A stretch of DNA of 64,000 bases from UBA4810 sp002479215 (GCA_049514435.1 JBEKVB010000001.1:400341-464340), one strand, 5' to 3'; positions 52,357 to 61,776 are shown, counted from the stretch's first letter. Made by a program: numbers and translations. Notes: generated by a model not told the origin, from the letters alone.

Positions 52357-53130
52357 TCACCTTTCCCAGTGCGCGTAAATGACTGCATGATCGGACGGCT
52401 TTTCGGCAAGCCTTGAGGCTAAATCGATAGCGCAGCTTCTGGACTTCACAGCGAGTGATTTTGTAGCCAGAATGTGATCAACGCGCCAGCCCAGCTTTCG
52501 GCTTACGGAATCTTTTACTCGATAATCGAAAAAAGTATACTGGCCCGTTTCATCGGGGTGATATTTACGGAATACATCGACAAAACCCCATGCCTTAACT
52601 TCGTTATAAGCATTCCACACTTCAGGATTAAAACAAACATGCCCCAAAATTCTTTTCGGGTCGTGCACATCTATATTTTCCGGCGCCACGTTAAGATCGC
52701 CGCACCAAACTATGGCATTTTGCGGCTGAAAGTGCTTCTCCAGATATTTTTTCAAACGCGCAAACCACGCCAGTTTGTACGCGTACTGTGGACTTTCTAT
52801 TTCTTGACCTTGTGGAACATAGGTGTTTATTATCGTCAGATCTTTGTATGTTGCAACAATTAAACGGTCAGGATCGGCAGGTTCAATATCAAAGCCAAAA
52901 ACTACTTTTTGCGGTTTTTGCTTTGAGGCAATGGCTACACCACTATATTGTTTGTTGCCGCTGAATACTATTTGATACCCCAATGCTTCAAATTCTGCCG
53001 CGGGAAATTTAGCGTCGTCAACTTTTGTTTCCTGCATGCAAAAATAATCTGGATTATTTTTCTGCAACCAGGGCAAAACAATGTGCAAACGTGAGCGTAT
53101 AGAATTTACGTTATAACTGGCAATCTTCAT
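52357..53130 (-). CDS. xth: Exodeoxyribonuclease III family AP endonuclease
   Basis: Cuts DNA at abasic sites and removes 3' blocking groups. The 257-residue product begins MKIASYNVNSIRSRL; this start is preferred over the frame 11 codons upstream because it matches the universal N-terminus. Key motifs are CMQETKVDD (metal-binding Glu), NTYVPQG, WCGDLNVAPENID and the final KPSDHAVIYAHW with the catalytic His. All are intact. The downstream DUF484 gene begins within a few bases. Confidence 0.95.
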   Translation of the reverse strand: MKIASYNVNSIRSRLHIVLPWLQKNNPDYFCMQETKVDDAKFPAAEFEALGYQIVFSGNKQYSGVAIASKQKPQKVVFGFDIEPADPDRLIVATYKDLTIINTYVPQGQEIESPQYAYKLAWFARLKKYLEKHFQPQNAIVWCGDLNVAPENIDVHDPKRILGHVCFNPEVWNAYNEVKAWGFVDVFRKYHPDETGQYTFFDYRVKDSVSRKLGWRVDHILATKSLAVKSRSCAIDLASRLAEKPSDHAVIYAHWER

Positions 53131-53179
53131 ATTAGGCGTTGCCTTTCTTTGTGTTGGCTTCAATGAACCTCACCGCCTC

Positions 53180-53350
53180 AATCAGCGGGGGATACGACCC
53201 AATTGATCCCGAATAGCTTCGCTTTCGGGATCAATTCAGCTTACAGATATTAATTCGCTACGCTTTTAATATCTGAGTTTCATTGATTCCACTTACACTT
53301 CAAACTTCACTTCGCTTGTTTTCAGCGAGTGTCATTGATTTAATACCACG
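53180..53350. repeat. Family B-type palindromic repeats
   Basis: Contains caattgatcccgaatagctt followed by cgctttcgggatcaattc, an inverted repeat, then attaattcgctacgcttttaat with flanking pairing. The tail actcgctgaaaac in reverse matches 17368-17380. It separates two divergent genes. Confidence 0.7.
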
Positions 53351-53408
53351 AGTGGAGATTGCGCTCAAGATTTTTTGCAACAATTAAAAAAATTGTGTAT
53401 AAAAAGCG

Positions 53409-54509
53409 ATGGAAAGAGTGGATGTAACTGTTATAGGAGCGGGTGTAATCGGTTTGGCTATAGCGGCCGAAATCGTTAAACCGGGCTTAAATGTATACAT
53501 TTTGGAAAAAAATGTGAATCATGGCGGAGGAATCAGTTCCCGTAACAGTGAAGTAATACACGGAGGGATGTATTATCCCGAAACATCGCTCAAGGCAACA
53601 CTTTGTGTTTCCGGACGTCAAATGCTCTACGATCTTGCCGCAAGATTTAAAATCCCTCATAAAAAGATTGGCAAACTCATTGTAGCGGTGAAGCCTGATG
53701 AGATCGCCGATATTGAAAGGCTTCATTCTAATGGCCGTAAAAACGGCGTAACGTCACTATCAATTCTAAGCAAACAGCAGATTGCTAAAATGGAGCCGAA
53801 TATTAAAGCTTATACAGCTCTTTACTCACCTGAATCCGGCATCATCAGCGCCCACGATTTAATGAATTACTATCTAGCTTGCGCGCTAAGCAAGAAGACA
53901 TCGATTGTTTATCACACAAAAGTTGTTCAGATAGAAAAGGAGGCCGGCGGTTACCGGCTTTTTACGCACAACGCAAAAGGCGAGAGCTTTGAATTCAATT
54001 CTGCCATTGTAATTAACGCCGCTGGACTGGAATCCGATACTATAGCTAATATGATAGGAGGCAACTACCATCTGTATTATTGCAAGGGCAATTATTGCGG
54101 CATATCAGGAGTTAAACAGGGAATTGTACAACGGTTAATTTATCCGGTACCGGACAAGAAACACATTGGTTTGGGCATCCATCTGACTATCGATTTAAAT
54201 GGGAGATTAAAGCTTGGCCCTGATACCACTTATATTCCCCGCGTCGAAAATTATAATGTGAAAGCTGAAATAACTGACTGTTTCTATCAGAGCGCCAGAA
54301 AATTTCTGCCTTTCTTAAAGGAAGAAAATGTTCATCCCGATATGGCCGGTATCCGTCCTAAATTGCAGGGACCGGATGATGATTTTCGCGATTTTGTTAT
54401 TAAAGAAGATTCTCCCGGCTTTATCAATCTTGTCGGCATCGAATCACCGGGTTTAACCGCCTCACCCGCTATCGCCAGATATGTAAAAAATATTTTATTC
54501 CATTTCTAA
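53409..54509 (+). CDS. L-2-hydroxyglutarate oxidase-like FAD protein
   Basis: A 366-residue flavoenzyme of the D-amino-acid-oxidase superfamily. It has VTVIGAGVIGLAIAAEIV at the N-terminus, SSRNSEVIHGGMYYPETSLK, which is the conserved active-site block of the LhgO group, and the final ESPGLTASPAIARYV. LhgO oxidises L-2-hydroxyglutarate to 2-oxoglutarate; other 2-hydroxyacid substrates are possible. The stop codon TAA is formed by the left end of a family A repeat (CATTTCTAAG). Confidence 0.88.
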   Translation: MERVDVTVIGAGVIGLAIAAEIVKPGLNVYILEKNVNHGGGISSRNSEVIHGGMYYPETSLKATLCVSGRQMLYDLAARFKIPHKKIGKLIVAVKPDEIADIERLHSNGRKNGVTSLSILSKQQIAKMEPNIKAYTALYSPESGIISAHDLMNYYLACALSKKTSIVYHTKVVQIEKEAGGYRLFTHNAKGESFEFNSAIVINAAGLESDTIANMIGGNYHLYYCKGNYCGISGVKQGIVQRLIYPVPDKKHIGLGIHLTIDLNGRLKLGPDTTYIPRVENYNVKAEITDCFYQSARKFLPFLKEENVHPDMAGIRPKLQGPDDDFRDFVIKEDSPGFINLVGIESPGLTASPAIARYVKNILFHF

Positions 54510-54595
54510 GTCAAAGCGCTATCTTTGTTAGCAGCCTCGTCGCCTTCTCCTTGCCGCCTCGATATCCTCTTTGATTTAGAAATGGTATTAGATGG
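54503..54595. repeat. Family A MITE-like repeat, copy 4
   Basis: Left end ccatttctaagtcaaag, right end ctttgatttagaaatgg, an almost perfect inverted pair. It is the shortest full copy (about 92 bp) and overlaps the stop codon of the preceding gene. Confidence 0.85.
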
Positions 54596-54621
54596 AAAAG
54601 CTAAATTACAACAATTATCAA

Positions 54622-55476
54622 TTATAACAAATCAAATTCTTTTTGAATTTTTTGAAAACGATTTTGAGCAAAGTACATTCCCAAAGTAGGAGATAAGCGA
54701 TTCAGCCACCATATTAACTTCCATAGCGAAGGCACAACAATTATCGCTTTATTTTTCGCAATCGCGTTTAACACCTTTTTGGCAAATATATCCGGGGACA
54801 TTGGTTTAAATTTTTCCCACATATCACGCAGTTTTTCGTTGGGAATGTTCATTAATATTTTGCCGTACTTCCCTCCCTGCAAAATAGGCGTACGAATCAC
54901 ACCGGGGCACAGTACGCTGACGCGTATTCCCATCTGGGCAGCTTCCACCCGCAGTGATTTCGAAAGTCCTACTACGGCATGCTTGGTTGCCCCGTAAGCT
55001 ACACCTAGCGGGTTAGGCATAAGTCCTGCTATTGAAGCAGTATTGATTATGTGTCCAAAACCCTGTTCAATCATGATAAAGTATGCCGCCTGGATTCCAT
55101 TGACAACGCCGCGGAAATTGATATCGATAATTTTATTCCAGTCTTCAATGCTGTAATGGTTTGCCGTGCAGCCGATAGCTATTCCTGCGTTATTAAAAAT
55201 ATAATCCAGTCTTCCACTACTTTCGACGGTTTCGCGGACTAGCCGTTCCATTGAGGGAAAATCAGTCACATCTACTTTTAGCGCTTTTGCCCTGCCGCCG
55301 GAAGTTTGAATCTGTGCGGCGACATCTTGCGCCTTTTCTATCTGAAGATCAGCCAACACAACTTCACAGCCACGCCTGGCCAATTCTTCAGCGAGAGCTT
55401 TCCCAATGCCCGATGCCCCGCCGGTAACAATCGCCGTGGCATCATTAAAAATACGAATCGCTTTCTTTGATTCCAT
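54622..55476 (-). CDS. Short-chain dehydrogenase/reductase
   Basis: A classical SDR of 284 residues. The cofactor motif is TGGASGIGKALAEELARRG, then ADLQIEK suggests preference for NAD because of the acidic Asp, and NNAG, NTASIAG and YGATKHAVVG supply the catalytic Ser-Tyr-Lys. The C-terminal ~80 residues are longer and include a hydrophobic segment (PSLWKLIWWLNRLSP). The substrate is unknown. The gene is monocistronic and convergent with the LhgO-like gene. Confidence 0.92.
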   Translation of the reverse strand: MESKKAIRIFNDATAIVTGGASGIGKALAEELARRGCEVVLADLQIEKAQDVAAQIQTSGGRAKALKVDVTDFPSMERLVRETVESSGRLDYIFNNAGIAIGCTANHYSIEDWNKIIDINFRGVVNGIQAAYFIMIEQGFGHIINTASIAGLMPNPLGVAYGATKHAVVGLSKSLRVEAAQMGIRVSVLCPGVIRTPILQGGKYGKILMNIPNEKLRDMWEKFKPMSPDIFAKKVLNAIAKNKAIIVVPSLWKLIWWLNRLSPTLGMYFAQNRFQKIQKEFDLL

Positions 55477-55614
55477 AATCGTTCCCTAAAAACATTAATG
55501 ACTATATATGTGCTTAAATTGCGGCAAAGACAATTAATTATTTTCGCTGCAGTTTGAAAATGAATTTCATGAATGCAATAATCTCGTTGACATAGACATG
55601 GCCATGCCTTATAA

Positions 55615-55850
55615 CCACCGATAATCACGGGTATGAACCCTAAAGCAAGCTGCGATGTATTATACTCTCCGCTTCGCGCGATAATTCGACCTGCAAGCTT
55701 CAGCGGCAGTGACCTTTAGGTTATGTACTCTGTTTCTGAAGCTTGGGTCTCATTACAACTTACCAATTCCGACGTGTGACCTCGCGTGACCTTCAGGTTA
55801 TTAGGTTATAAGCTTCGTTTTCGGAATTGGAGTTTCACGAATAATAATTG
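55615..55850. repeat. Family B composite repeat in reverse orientation
   Basis: Contains taatcacgggtatgaaccc, ctccgcttcgcgcg, gtgacctttaggttat, gcttgggtctcattacaa, and ends with cggaattggagtttcac. Read on the minus strand these match 17495-17635 and 45280-45512 in order. It forms the upstream region of the liv operon. Confidence 0.8.
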
Positions 55851-55873
55851 CATAAAAAGCAGGAGATGACTTT

Positions 55874-57040
55874 ATGAAAAAATTATACATCCTTTTTACA
55901 GTATTATCATTTTTTGCTTTTCTAATTTTAGGCTGTGGCGGAGGGGATTCCTCTAACATTAAAGTAGGACTCATTGCCGAATTGACCGGTGATATCCCGG
56001 CAGTCGGTGCTTCCTGTAAAAACGCGGCTCAAATGGCCGTTGAGGAAATCAACGATGCGGGAGGCTTTCAGTTCGGCGAAAAAAAATATAAAGTGGATTT
56101 AATTATTGAAGATAACGCCGGCAAGGCCGATCAATCCGTCTCTGCCGCGCAGAAACTTATCACTCAGAAGAAAGTTGTGGCAATCGTGGGCCCTAACGCC
56201 AGCCGTTATGCCTTGCCCGCCGCGGAAATTGCCGAATCAAGCAAAGTTGTCCTCATTACACCCTGGTCAACAGCGCCGAAAGCCACACTGGATTCCAAAA
56301 CCGGCGCTTCGAAAAAATATGTCTTTCGTTCCTGTTTTATCGATCCCTTCCAGGGTCGGGTTTTAGCCAAGTTTACGCTGGAAAATCTTAAATTCAAGAA
56401 AGCCGCCGTCCTCTATGATGTGGCTTCGGAATATAACAAAGGCATTGCCGAAATTTTCAAAGAAGTTTTTGAGAAAAACGGAGGCAAAGTAGTCGCCTTT
56501 GAAACCTATACAACCAATGATAAAGACTTTTCCTCACAGTTGACAAAAATCAAGAGAGCCACGCCCCAGATAATATTTCTCCCCAACTATTACAGCGAAG
56601 TCCCGCTGCAAATCCAGCAGGCCAAGCGTCTGGGCATAAATGTTCCTTTTATCGGCAGCGATTCCTGGGGCAGCGAAGAATTATTGAAACTCTGCGGTAA
56701 CGACTGCAACGATTACTATTTCAGCGCTCATTATGCCGCCGATGCCGCAACACCAGCCACCAAAAAGTTTATAGATAATTACAAGGCCAAATACGGCAGC
56801 ACACCCGATGACGTGGCCGCCCTGACTTATGATTCCTTCGGCCTGCTCTGGCAGGCATTGAAAAGCGCGGGCAAAAACGATCGCCAGGCCGTCCGTGACG
56901 CCCTTGCTAAAATCCCGCAGTATGACGGTGTAACGGGAACTATGCAGTTTAAAGAAGGCTCCGGTGATCCGATTAAGAGCGCTGTAATTTTGAAAATAAT
57001 AGACGGAAAATTTACGTGGTTTGCTAACGCCAAACCGTAA
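55874..57040 (+). CDS. livJ: Branched-chain amino acid ABC transporter, substrate-binding lipoprotein
   Basis: A 388-residue periplasmic binding protein. The N-terminus is a lipoprotein signal with the lipobox LILGC (Cys21). It then shows KVGLIAELTGDIPAVGASCK, AAQMAVEEINDAGGF and VVAIVGPNASRYALPAAEIA, typical of the type I LIV-binding fold. Specificity may be for other amino acids or acyl compounds. A GGAG lies 7 nt before the ATG. The first gene of a five-gene operon. Confidence 0.93.
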   Translation: MKKLYILFTVLSFFAFLILGCGGGDSSNIKVGLIAELTGDIPAVGASCKNAAQMAVEEINDAGGFQFGEKKYKVDLIIEDNAGKADQSVSAAQKLITQKKVVAIVGPNASRYALPAAEIAESSKVVLITPWSTAPKATLDSKTGASKKYVFRSCFIDPFQGRVLAKFTLENLKFKKAAVLYDVASEYNKGIAEIFKEVFEKNGGKVVAFETYTTNDKDFSSQLTKIKRATPQIIFLPNYYSEVPLQIQQAKRLGINVPFIGSDSWGSEELLKLCGNDCNDYYFSAHYAADAATPATKKFIDNYKAKYGSTPDDVAALTYDSFGLLWQALKSAGKNDRQAVRDALAKIPQYDGVTGTMQFKEGSGDPIKSAVILKIIDGKFTWFANAKP

Positions 57041-57047
57041 CGACTTT

Positions 57048-57158
57048 GTAAAAAGTCCATATGCTGTGTTGCGCTTCATCCCTCGTCATTGCGCCGTACA
57101 AAAAAGTACGACTCATTCCTCGTGACTCGCGCGCCTCGCCTCTGGAACTTTTTACTAA
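57048..57158. repeat. Family E element between livJ and livH
   Basis: About 110 bp bounded by GTAAAAAGTCCA and TGGAACTTTTTAC. The interior contains cctcgtcattgcgccgtac and tactcattcctcgtgactcg-like words. The ends can pair into a stem, so it may weaken or block transcription between the binding protein and the membrane genes. Confidence 0.65.
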
Positions 57159-57234
57159 GCCGATCCAAAGCTAATTTTCGACTTTTTAATAATTCGCTAA
57201 ACCCTAAATTGCGCGAATTGCATACACAGACGCT

Positions 57235-58110
57235 ATGGTTTATATCTTTCAGCAAGCTCTTAATGCACTGCAACTGGGAAGTATCTATGCCCTGATTGCC
57301 CTGGGCTACACGATGGTCTATGGCATTTTGACCATGATTAACTTCGCTCACGGCGATCTATTCATGATCGGCGCTTTTTTTTGTTTTCTTATCGCCTTCT
57401 ACCTTAAATTATCCTTTGTCCCCACGCTTCTTTTAACCATGATAGGAGTTGCCTTTCTGGGCGTTGTCATCGAACGCCTTGCCTACAAGCCTCTGCGCAA
57501 TGCTCCTCGCGTATCGGCAATTATCACTGCCCTTGGCGTCGGGCTTTTTCTGGAAAATTTCACTCTGGCGTTGAACCCTTATCCTCAACATGTTCCCGCA
57601 TTAATTACCGATCAAACATGGACAATAGGCAATGTTTCTATTTCCTCTCTGCAAATTATTATCATCGTTTTGTCGCTATTTTTAATGCTGATTTTGGATT
57701 TTATTGTGCAACGGACAAAAGCAGGCATGGCAATGCGCGCTATTTCCTGGGATAAATCGATTGTTCCCTTGATGGGCGTACCCGTAAACAAAATCATTTC
57801 TCTAACCTTCGCCATCGGAACTGGCTTGGGTGGTGCGGCGGGAATGATGTATGGACTTGCCTACCCGGTGATTGATCCTTACATGGGCATTATGATCGGT
57901 TGGAAGGCTTTCATCTCTGCTGTCATCGGCGGCATCGGTAATATTCGCGGCGCCATGATTGGCGGGTTTATTCTTGGCTCTGTGGAAATTATGGTCGCGG
58001 CATTTTTACCCTCAACATACCGTGATTTTGTCGCCTTTACTTTGCTTCTTATTTTGCTGATCTTCCGGCCTTACGGTATTCTGGGCAAACCTAATCCGCA
58101 AAAGGTGTAA
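57235..58110 (+). CDS. livH: Branched-chain amino acid ABC transporter permease LivH
   Basis: A 291-residue permease with about eight membrane segments. The opening LQLGSIYALIALGYTMVYG and NFAHGDLFMIGAF are the standard LivH signature. The cytoplasmic coupling region is MGVPVNKIISLTFAIGTGLGGAAG. No strong ribosome binding site was seen before the ATG at 57235, which is separated from livJ by 194 bp containing a repeat. It is followed after 2 nt by livM. Confidence 0.94.
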   Translation: MVYIFQQALNALQLGSIYALIALGYTMVYGILTMINFAHGDLFMIGAFFCFLIAFYLKLSFVPTLLLTMIGVAFLGVVIERLAYKPLRNAPRVSAIITALGVGLFLENFTLALNPYPQHVPALITDQTWTIGNVSISSLQIIIIVLSLFLMLILDFIVQRTKAGMAMRAISWDKSIVPLMGVPVNKIISLTFAIGTGLGGAAGMMYGLAYPVIDPYMGIMIGWKAFISAVIGGIGNIRGAMIGGFILGSVEIMVAAFLPSTYRDFVAFTLLLILLIFRPYGILGKPNPQKV

Positions 58111-58112
58111 CC

Positions 58113-59162
58113 ATGTCGAAACTAAAAGCCGCATATCAAACTCTACTCAATAAATGGCACATTGTGATCGCGCATAGATTTTTCTGGCCGATTTTCCTTA
58201 TCGTGGGCTTGCTTTTTTCTATCGCGGCATCAACTTTTGATATCCTTGATTTATATTTACAGCTGATCTTAATTTACGTGGGAATCAACATCATCCTCAC
58301 GGTCAGCCTCAATCTGATTAACGGCTATATGGGTGAGTTTTCCATCGGCCATGCCGGTTTCATGGCGATCGGCGCTTATGTCGCCTCTCTTTTGACAGTG
58401 AATGTTTTCCCGCAGACAGCGAACATGTTTCTTTTCCCGGCAGCCATACTCGCCGGTGGAATTGCCGCCGCTCTCATCGGCCTTCTTGTGGCCATACCAT
58501 CTTTTAAGACACGTGGTGATTATCTAGCTATTGTCACGCTGGCCTTCTGCATGATTGTGAAGTCCGTTCTGGAAAACATCGACGCCGTCGGCGGGCCGCG
58601 CGGCCTGCTGGGCATGGAAAAGCTCACCACTTTGCCGTGGGTGTTTTTTTGGACGGTATTATCGTTGTGGGTTATCCGTAATCTCGTTTATTCGAAATTC
58701 GGGCGCGGCGTCCTTTCTATCCGCGAGGACGAAATTGCCAGCGACCTCATGGGCGTGAACACCCGCCAGGTTAAAGTTATTGCTTTTGTTGTTTCCTCAT
58801 TTTTCGCCGGAATTGCCGGAGGTTTATTCGCTCATACTCTCCAATATATCAATCCGCGGATGTTCGACATTATTAAATCCACCGATATTTTAATCATGGT
58901 TTATCTGGGCGGCATCGCTTCCATTGCCGGTTCCATTTTAGGGGCTTTTATTTACACAATCCTGCTGGAGATATTGCGCCCGCTGGGCGTCTGGCGTATG
59001 GTCTTCATGCCGCTGATGCTTGTCCTTTTGATGATTTACCGCCCCCGCGGAATTATGGGGCTGCGGGAAGCACGCCTGTTTATTCCTCTGCGTGATTTAT
59101 TCGCGTCCAAGTTTTGGCGTCAAAAGAAAAAGGAGTCCGGCGATGCCTCTGCTGGAGATTAA
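58113..59162 (+). CDS. livM: Branched-chain amino acid ABC transporter permease LivM
   Basis: A 349-residue permease. The signature is NLINGYMGEFSIGHAGFMAI near residue 70, with later GDYLAIVTLAFCMIVKSVLE and the C-terminal RPRGIMGLREARL. It lies 2 nt after livH and overlaps livG by 20 nt, so the genes are translationally coupled. It pairs with LivH as the heterodimeric membrane channel. Confidence 0.94.
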   Translation: MSKLKAAYQTLLNKWHIVIAHRFFWPIFLIVGLLFSIAASTFDILDLYLQLILIYVGINIILTVSLNLINGYMGEFSIGHAGFMAIGAYVASLLTVNVFPQTANMFLFPAAILAGGIAAALIGLLVAIPSFKTRGDYLAIVTLAFCMIVKSVLENIDAVGGPRGLLGMEKLTTLPWVFFWTVLSLWVIRNLVYSKFGRGVLSIREDEIASDLMGVNTRQVKVIAFVVSSFFAGIAGGLFAHTLQYINPRMFDIIKSTDILIMVYLGGIASIAGSILGAFIYTILLEILRPLGVWRMVFMPLMLVLLMIYRPRGIMGLREARLFIPLRDLFASKFWRQKKKESGDASAGD

Positions 59163-59913
59163 AAACCTTACCCACCGTTTTGAGGGATTATGCGCTGTTG
59201 ACGATTTCAACTTTACAATAGCGTCGAACGAATTAGTCGGCATTATCGGGCCCAACGGCGCGGGAAAAACTACCGTATTTAACTTGATTACCGGCGTTTA
59301 CCGTGCCACGGAAGGCAGTATCTACTTTACCGGAAATGAACTTGTCGGCAGGACTCCGCATCAGATCACCAAACTGGGCATTGCCCGTACCTTCCAGAAT
59401 ATCCGCCTGTTTAAAGAGCTGACTGTGTTGGACAATGTGCGCATAGCGCGCTACGGACAGGCAATTTATAGTCCAATGGAAGCGCTCCTGCACATGGGGC
59501 GTTACAATGCTGAAGAAAAAAGAATCACTGATCACGCGATGGAATTGTTATCAATTTTCAAGCTGGATGACGCAGCCAATGAACGATCAAAAAACCTGCC
59601 CTATGGTTTGCAACGCAAGCTGGAAATCGCGCGGGCGCTGGCGACAGACCCCCAACTGCTTCTGCTTGATGAACCAGCCGCGGGCATGAATCCCAACGAA
59701 ATTAAGCAGCTCATGGAATTTATCGGGTGGATCAGAAAAACTTTTCAGGTAACGATTATACTTATCGAACATCAGATGCGGCTGGTGATGGGCATTTGTG
59801 AACGATTGGTGGTTCTCGATTTCGGCGCAACAATCGCGGAAGGCCTGCCCGCGCAAATTCAAAATAATGTGAAAGTAATGGAAGCCTATCTGGGTAAGGA
59901 ACTGGTGAAATAA
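59143..59913 (+). CDS. livG: Branched-chain amino acid ABC transporter ATP-binding protein LivG
   Basis: A 256-residue ATPase starting MPLLEIKNLTHRFEGL at 59143, with AAGGAG upstream inside livM. Walker A is GPNGAGKTT, the signature motif is replaced by LPYGLQRKLEIARAL (LivG type), Walker B is LLLLDEPAAGMNP and the switch His is in IEHQMRLVM. The C-terminal IAEGLPAQIQNN follows the LivG pattern. Its stop overlaps the livF start by one base. Confidence 0.94.
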   Translation: MPLLEIKNLTHRFEGLCAVDDFNFTIASNELVGIIGPNGAGKTTVFNLITGVYRATEGSIYFTGNELVGRTPHQITKLGIARTFQNIRLFKELTVLDNVRIARYGQAIYSPMEALLHMGRYNAEEKRITDHAMELLSIFKLDDAANERSKNLPYGLQRKLEIARALATDPQLLLLDEPAAGMNPNEIKQLMEFIGWIRKTFQVTIILIEHQMRLVMGICERLVVLDFGATIAEGLPAQIQNNVKVMEAYLGKELVK

Positions 59914-60629
59914 TGCGGGGTGATTTGCTTCTTTCCGTGAGTAACCTGAATGTCACGTATGGCAGCATCAATGCAGTTAAAAGCGTTTCCTTTGATGTGG
60001 ACCAGGGTGAGATCGTTACACTCATCGGGGCTAACGGCGCGGGAAAATCTTCCATCCTTAGAGCCATATCGGGCATTATTCCTTACAAGGGAAGCATCAT
60101 CTATAAGGGCGATGATTTGAAGCAGATTGCCGCCGATACAATTGTAGCCAGGGGAATTGCTCAGGTGCCGGAAGGCCGCGGCATATTCGGGAATCTGACC
60201 GTGCTGGAAAACCTGAAGCTAGCTACATGGCAGAGAAAGGACAAAAACAAAATTGCTAGCGATTATGAACGTGTTTTTGTGCTATTTCCTAGGCTTCACG
60301 AACGAAAGCGACAGTTGGGCGGCATGCTTTCGGGTGGCGAGCAACAGATGCTGGCTGTGGGCAGGGCATTGATGAGCGATGCAGAATTGTTATTGTTAGA
60401 TGAGCCCTCGATGGGTCTATCTCCTGTTTTGGTGCGTGATATTTTTCTGATTCTTGTGGAAATAAATAAGGCCGGAAAAACCGTTCTTCTGGTTGAGCAA
60501 AACGCCAATATGTCTTTGCATATCGCCTCCCGCGGTTATGTTCTGGAGACCGGCAGTATAGTTCTCGCGGGCAGCGGCAAAGAGCTGATGGGAAATCCTA
60601 AAGTGAAAGAGGCATATCTAGGAGGATAA
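59913..60629 (+). CDS. livF: Branched-chain amino acid ABC transporter ATP-binding protein LivF
   Basis: A 238-residue ATPase. Walker A is GANGAGKSS, the signature is MLSGGEQQMLAVGRALM, Walker B is LLLLDEPSMGLSP, then LVEQNANMSL. It overlaps the livG stop (TAATG) and closes the operon. LivG and LivF form the asymmetric nucleotide-binding pair. No clear terminator follows. Confidence 0.94.
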   Translation: MRGDLLLSVSNLNVTYGSINAVKSVSFDVDQGEIVTLIGANGAGKSSILRAISGIIPYKGSIIYKGDDLKQIAADTIVARGIAQVPEGRGIFGNLTVLENLKLATWQRKDKNKIASDYERVFVLFPRLHERKRQLGGMLSGGEQQMLAVGRALMSDAELLLLDEPSMGLSPVLVRDIFLILVEINKAGKTVLLVEQNANMSLHIASRGYVLETGSIVLAGSGKELMGNPKVKEAYLGG

Positions 60630-60878
60630 ATAGTATCGAATAATTTGAATGATACAAAGATACAAAGGTAAAGCGTAGCACTCTGCGCGGAGCCCGGCGA
60701 CTGCCGGGGAAGCCTACCTCGGCGGGTGAATTATTTTTGAATCTTTCTTGTTTCGATTTTGCGATCATGTAATATTTTTCTTTTGGGAGAATATGACCTG
60801 TGATATAATTCTATCCAACCACAGTAAATCGGAAAAAGTGAAGTTCGTATATTAATTGTTAAACCTACTGGAGAGTAA
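60630..60878. other. Intergenic stretch with a candidate extended -10 promoter
   Basis: Contains a GC-rich patch (gcccggcgactgccggg) and TGATATAAT at 60801-60809, an extended -10 that could drive the downstream nuclease gene. The -35 is not convincing. No reading frame is supported. Confidence 0.45.
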
Positions 60879-61658
60879 ATGAAAAAATATCAGCAAATCG
60901 AGTTAAAGGAAAGCCAGTTAGAGGATTTGATTCGCACTGGTGCTGAATTAATTGAAGGTGGGCTGAAATATGTTGACCATCAAAAAGTTACCGATAAAGG
61001 GCGGATGGACGTCCTGATGGTTGATAGCGATAAAGTTATTGTGGTTGCTGAATTAAAGATAAATGAAGACGACGATATGCTATTTCAGGGGTTTGATTAT
61101 TACGATTATGTTTCCACAAATATAGAAGCATTTGCTCGCATTTACAAAGACTTTGAAATAGACCCTATGACATCAATCCGTTTAATGCTGATAGCACCGA
61201 GTTTCTCCCAGACCCTAATAAATCGCTGTAAATGGATTGACGCTAAGATTTCATTATTTATGTTTAAATGCATAAAATTTGAGGGTAGCGACGAGATTGT
61301 TCCTGTATTTTCGGAAATTGACATTCCACCGCGACCTGCACCAATCGAAGAAAAATATACTATCCCACGTCACGTGCAGTACATAAAATCTTCTGAGGTT
61401 AGAAAAATCTTGGACTCTTTGATCACCGACCTACCAAATTGGAAGAAAGATAAGATATTAATAGAGCCTATTAAGTATTCAATTTCAGTAAAGGTGGGCG
61501 GAAAGGTATTTATGTATCTATCTCCAAGACGAGATAAATTTCTAGTTGAGACTTATAATCCTGAGGGTAAATGGGTCGGGTATTCGGTAAATTCAAGTGA
61601 TGATTTAAATGGATTACTGGATATTATGAAAGGAAGTATGGAAAAAAAATCGAAATAA
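60879..61658 (+). CDS. NucS-like PD-(D/E)xK nuclease-domain protein
   Basis: A 259-residue soluble protein with GGAG before the ATG. Residues 7-150 look like the nuclease domain of NucS/DUF91-type proteins: Glu15 in SQLEDLI, Asp44 in KGRMDVLMVD, and Glu58-x-Lys60 in VVAELKINE, the usual order of the restriction-endonuclease active site. The C-terminal ~100 residues (from EVRKILDSLITDLPNWKK) form a separate small domain. An attC-type site follows immediately, so this gene may be an integron cassette. Target and role are unknown; a defence or repair role is plausible. Confidence 0.8.
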   Translation: MKKYQQIELKESQLEDLIRTGAELIEGGLKYVDHQKVTDKGRMDVLMVDSDKVIVVAELKINEDDDMLFQGFDYYDYVSTNIEAFARIYKDFEIDPMTSIRLMLIAPSFSQTLINRCKWIDAKISLFMFKCIKFEGSDEIVPVFSEIDIPPRPAPIEEKYTIPRHVQYIKSSEVRKILDSLITDLPNWKKDKILIEPIKYSISVKVGGKVFMYLSPRRDKFLVETYNPEGKWVGYSVNSSDDLNGLLDIMKGSMEKKSK

Positions 61659-61659
61659 G

Positions 61660-61750
61660 GTTTAACAAATTTATCCAGCCGACCGGGGATAACGCTGGTT
61701 CCTTTTTTAAGCTCTCGGAAGTGGCCCGGCGGCTGATGATAGCGTTAGCA
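61660..61750 (+). other. attC-type recombination site (integron cassette)
   Basis: Inverse core GTTTAAC (61660-61666), stem CAGCCG (61676-61681) with a bulged A at 61682 and CCGGG (61683-61687), pairing perfectly with CCCGG (61725-61729) and CGGCTG (61730-61735), then core GTTAGCA (61744-61750). The layout and the unpaired base match attC sites such as that of aadA cassettes. The core triplet departs from GTTRRRY at one position. Confidence 0.7.
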
Positions 61751-61776
61751 GCAGGCATTGGGAGATATAAGAAGTT

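Noticed and set aside
17150..55850. CRISPR array
   Set aside because: The repeats are dispersed over tens of kilobases, vary in length and order, and have no regular spacers; no cas gene was seen.
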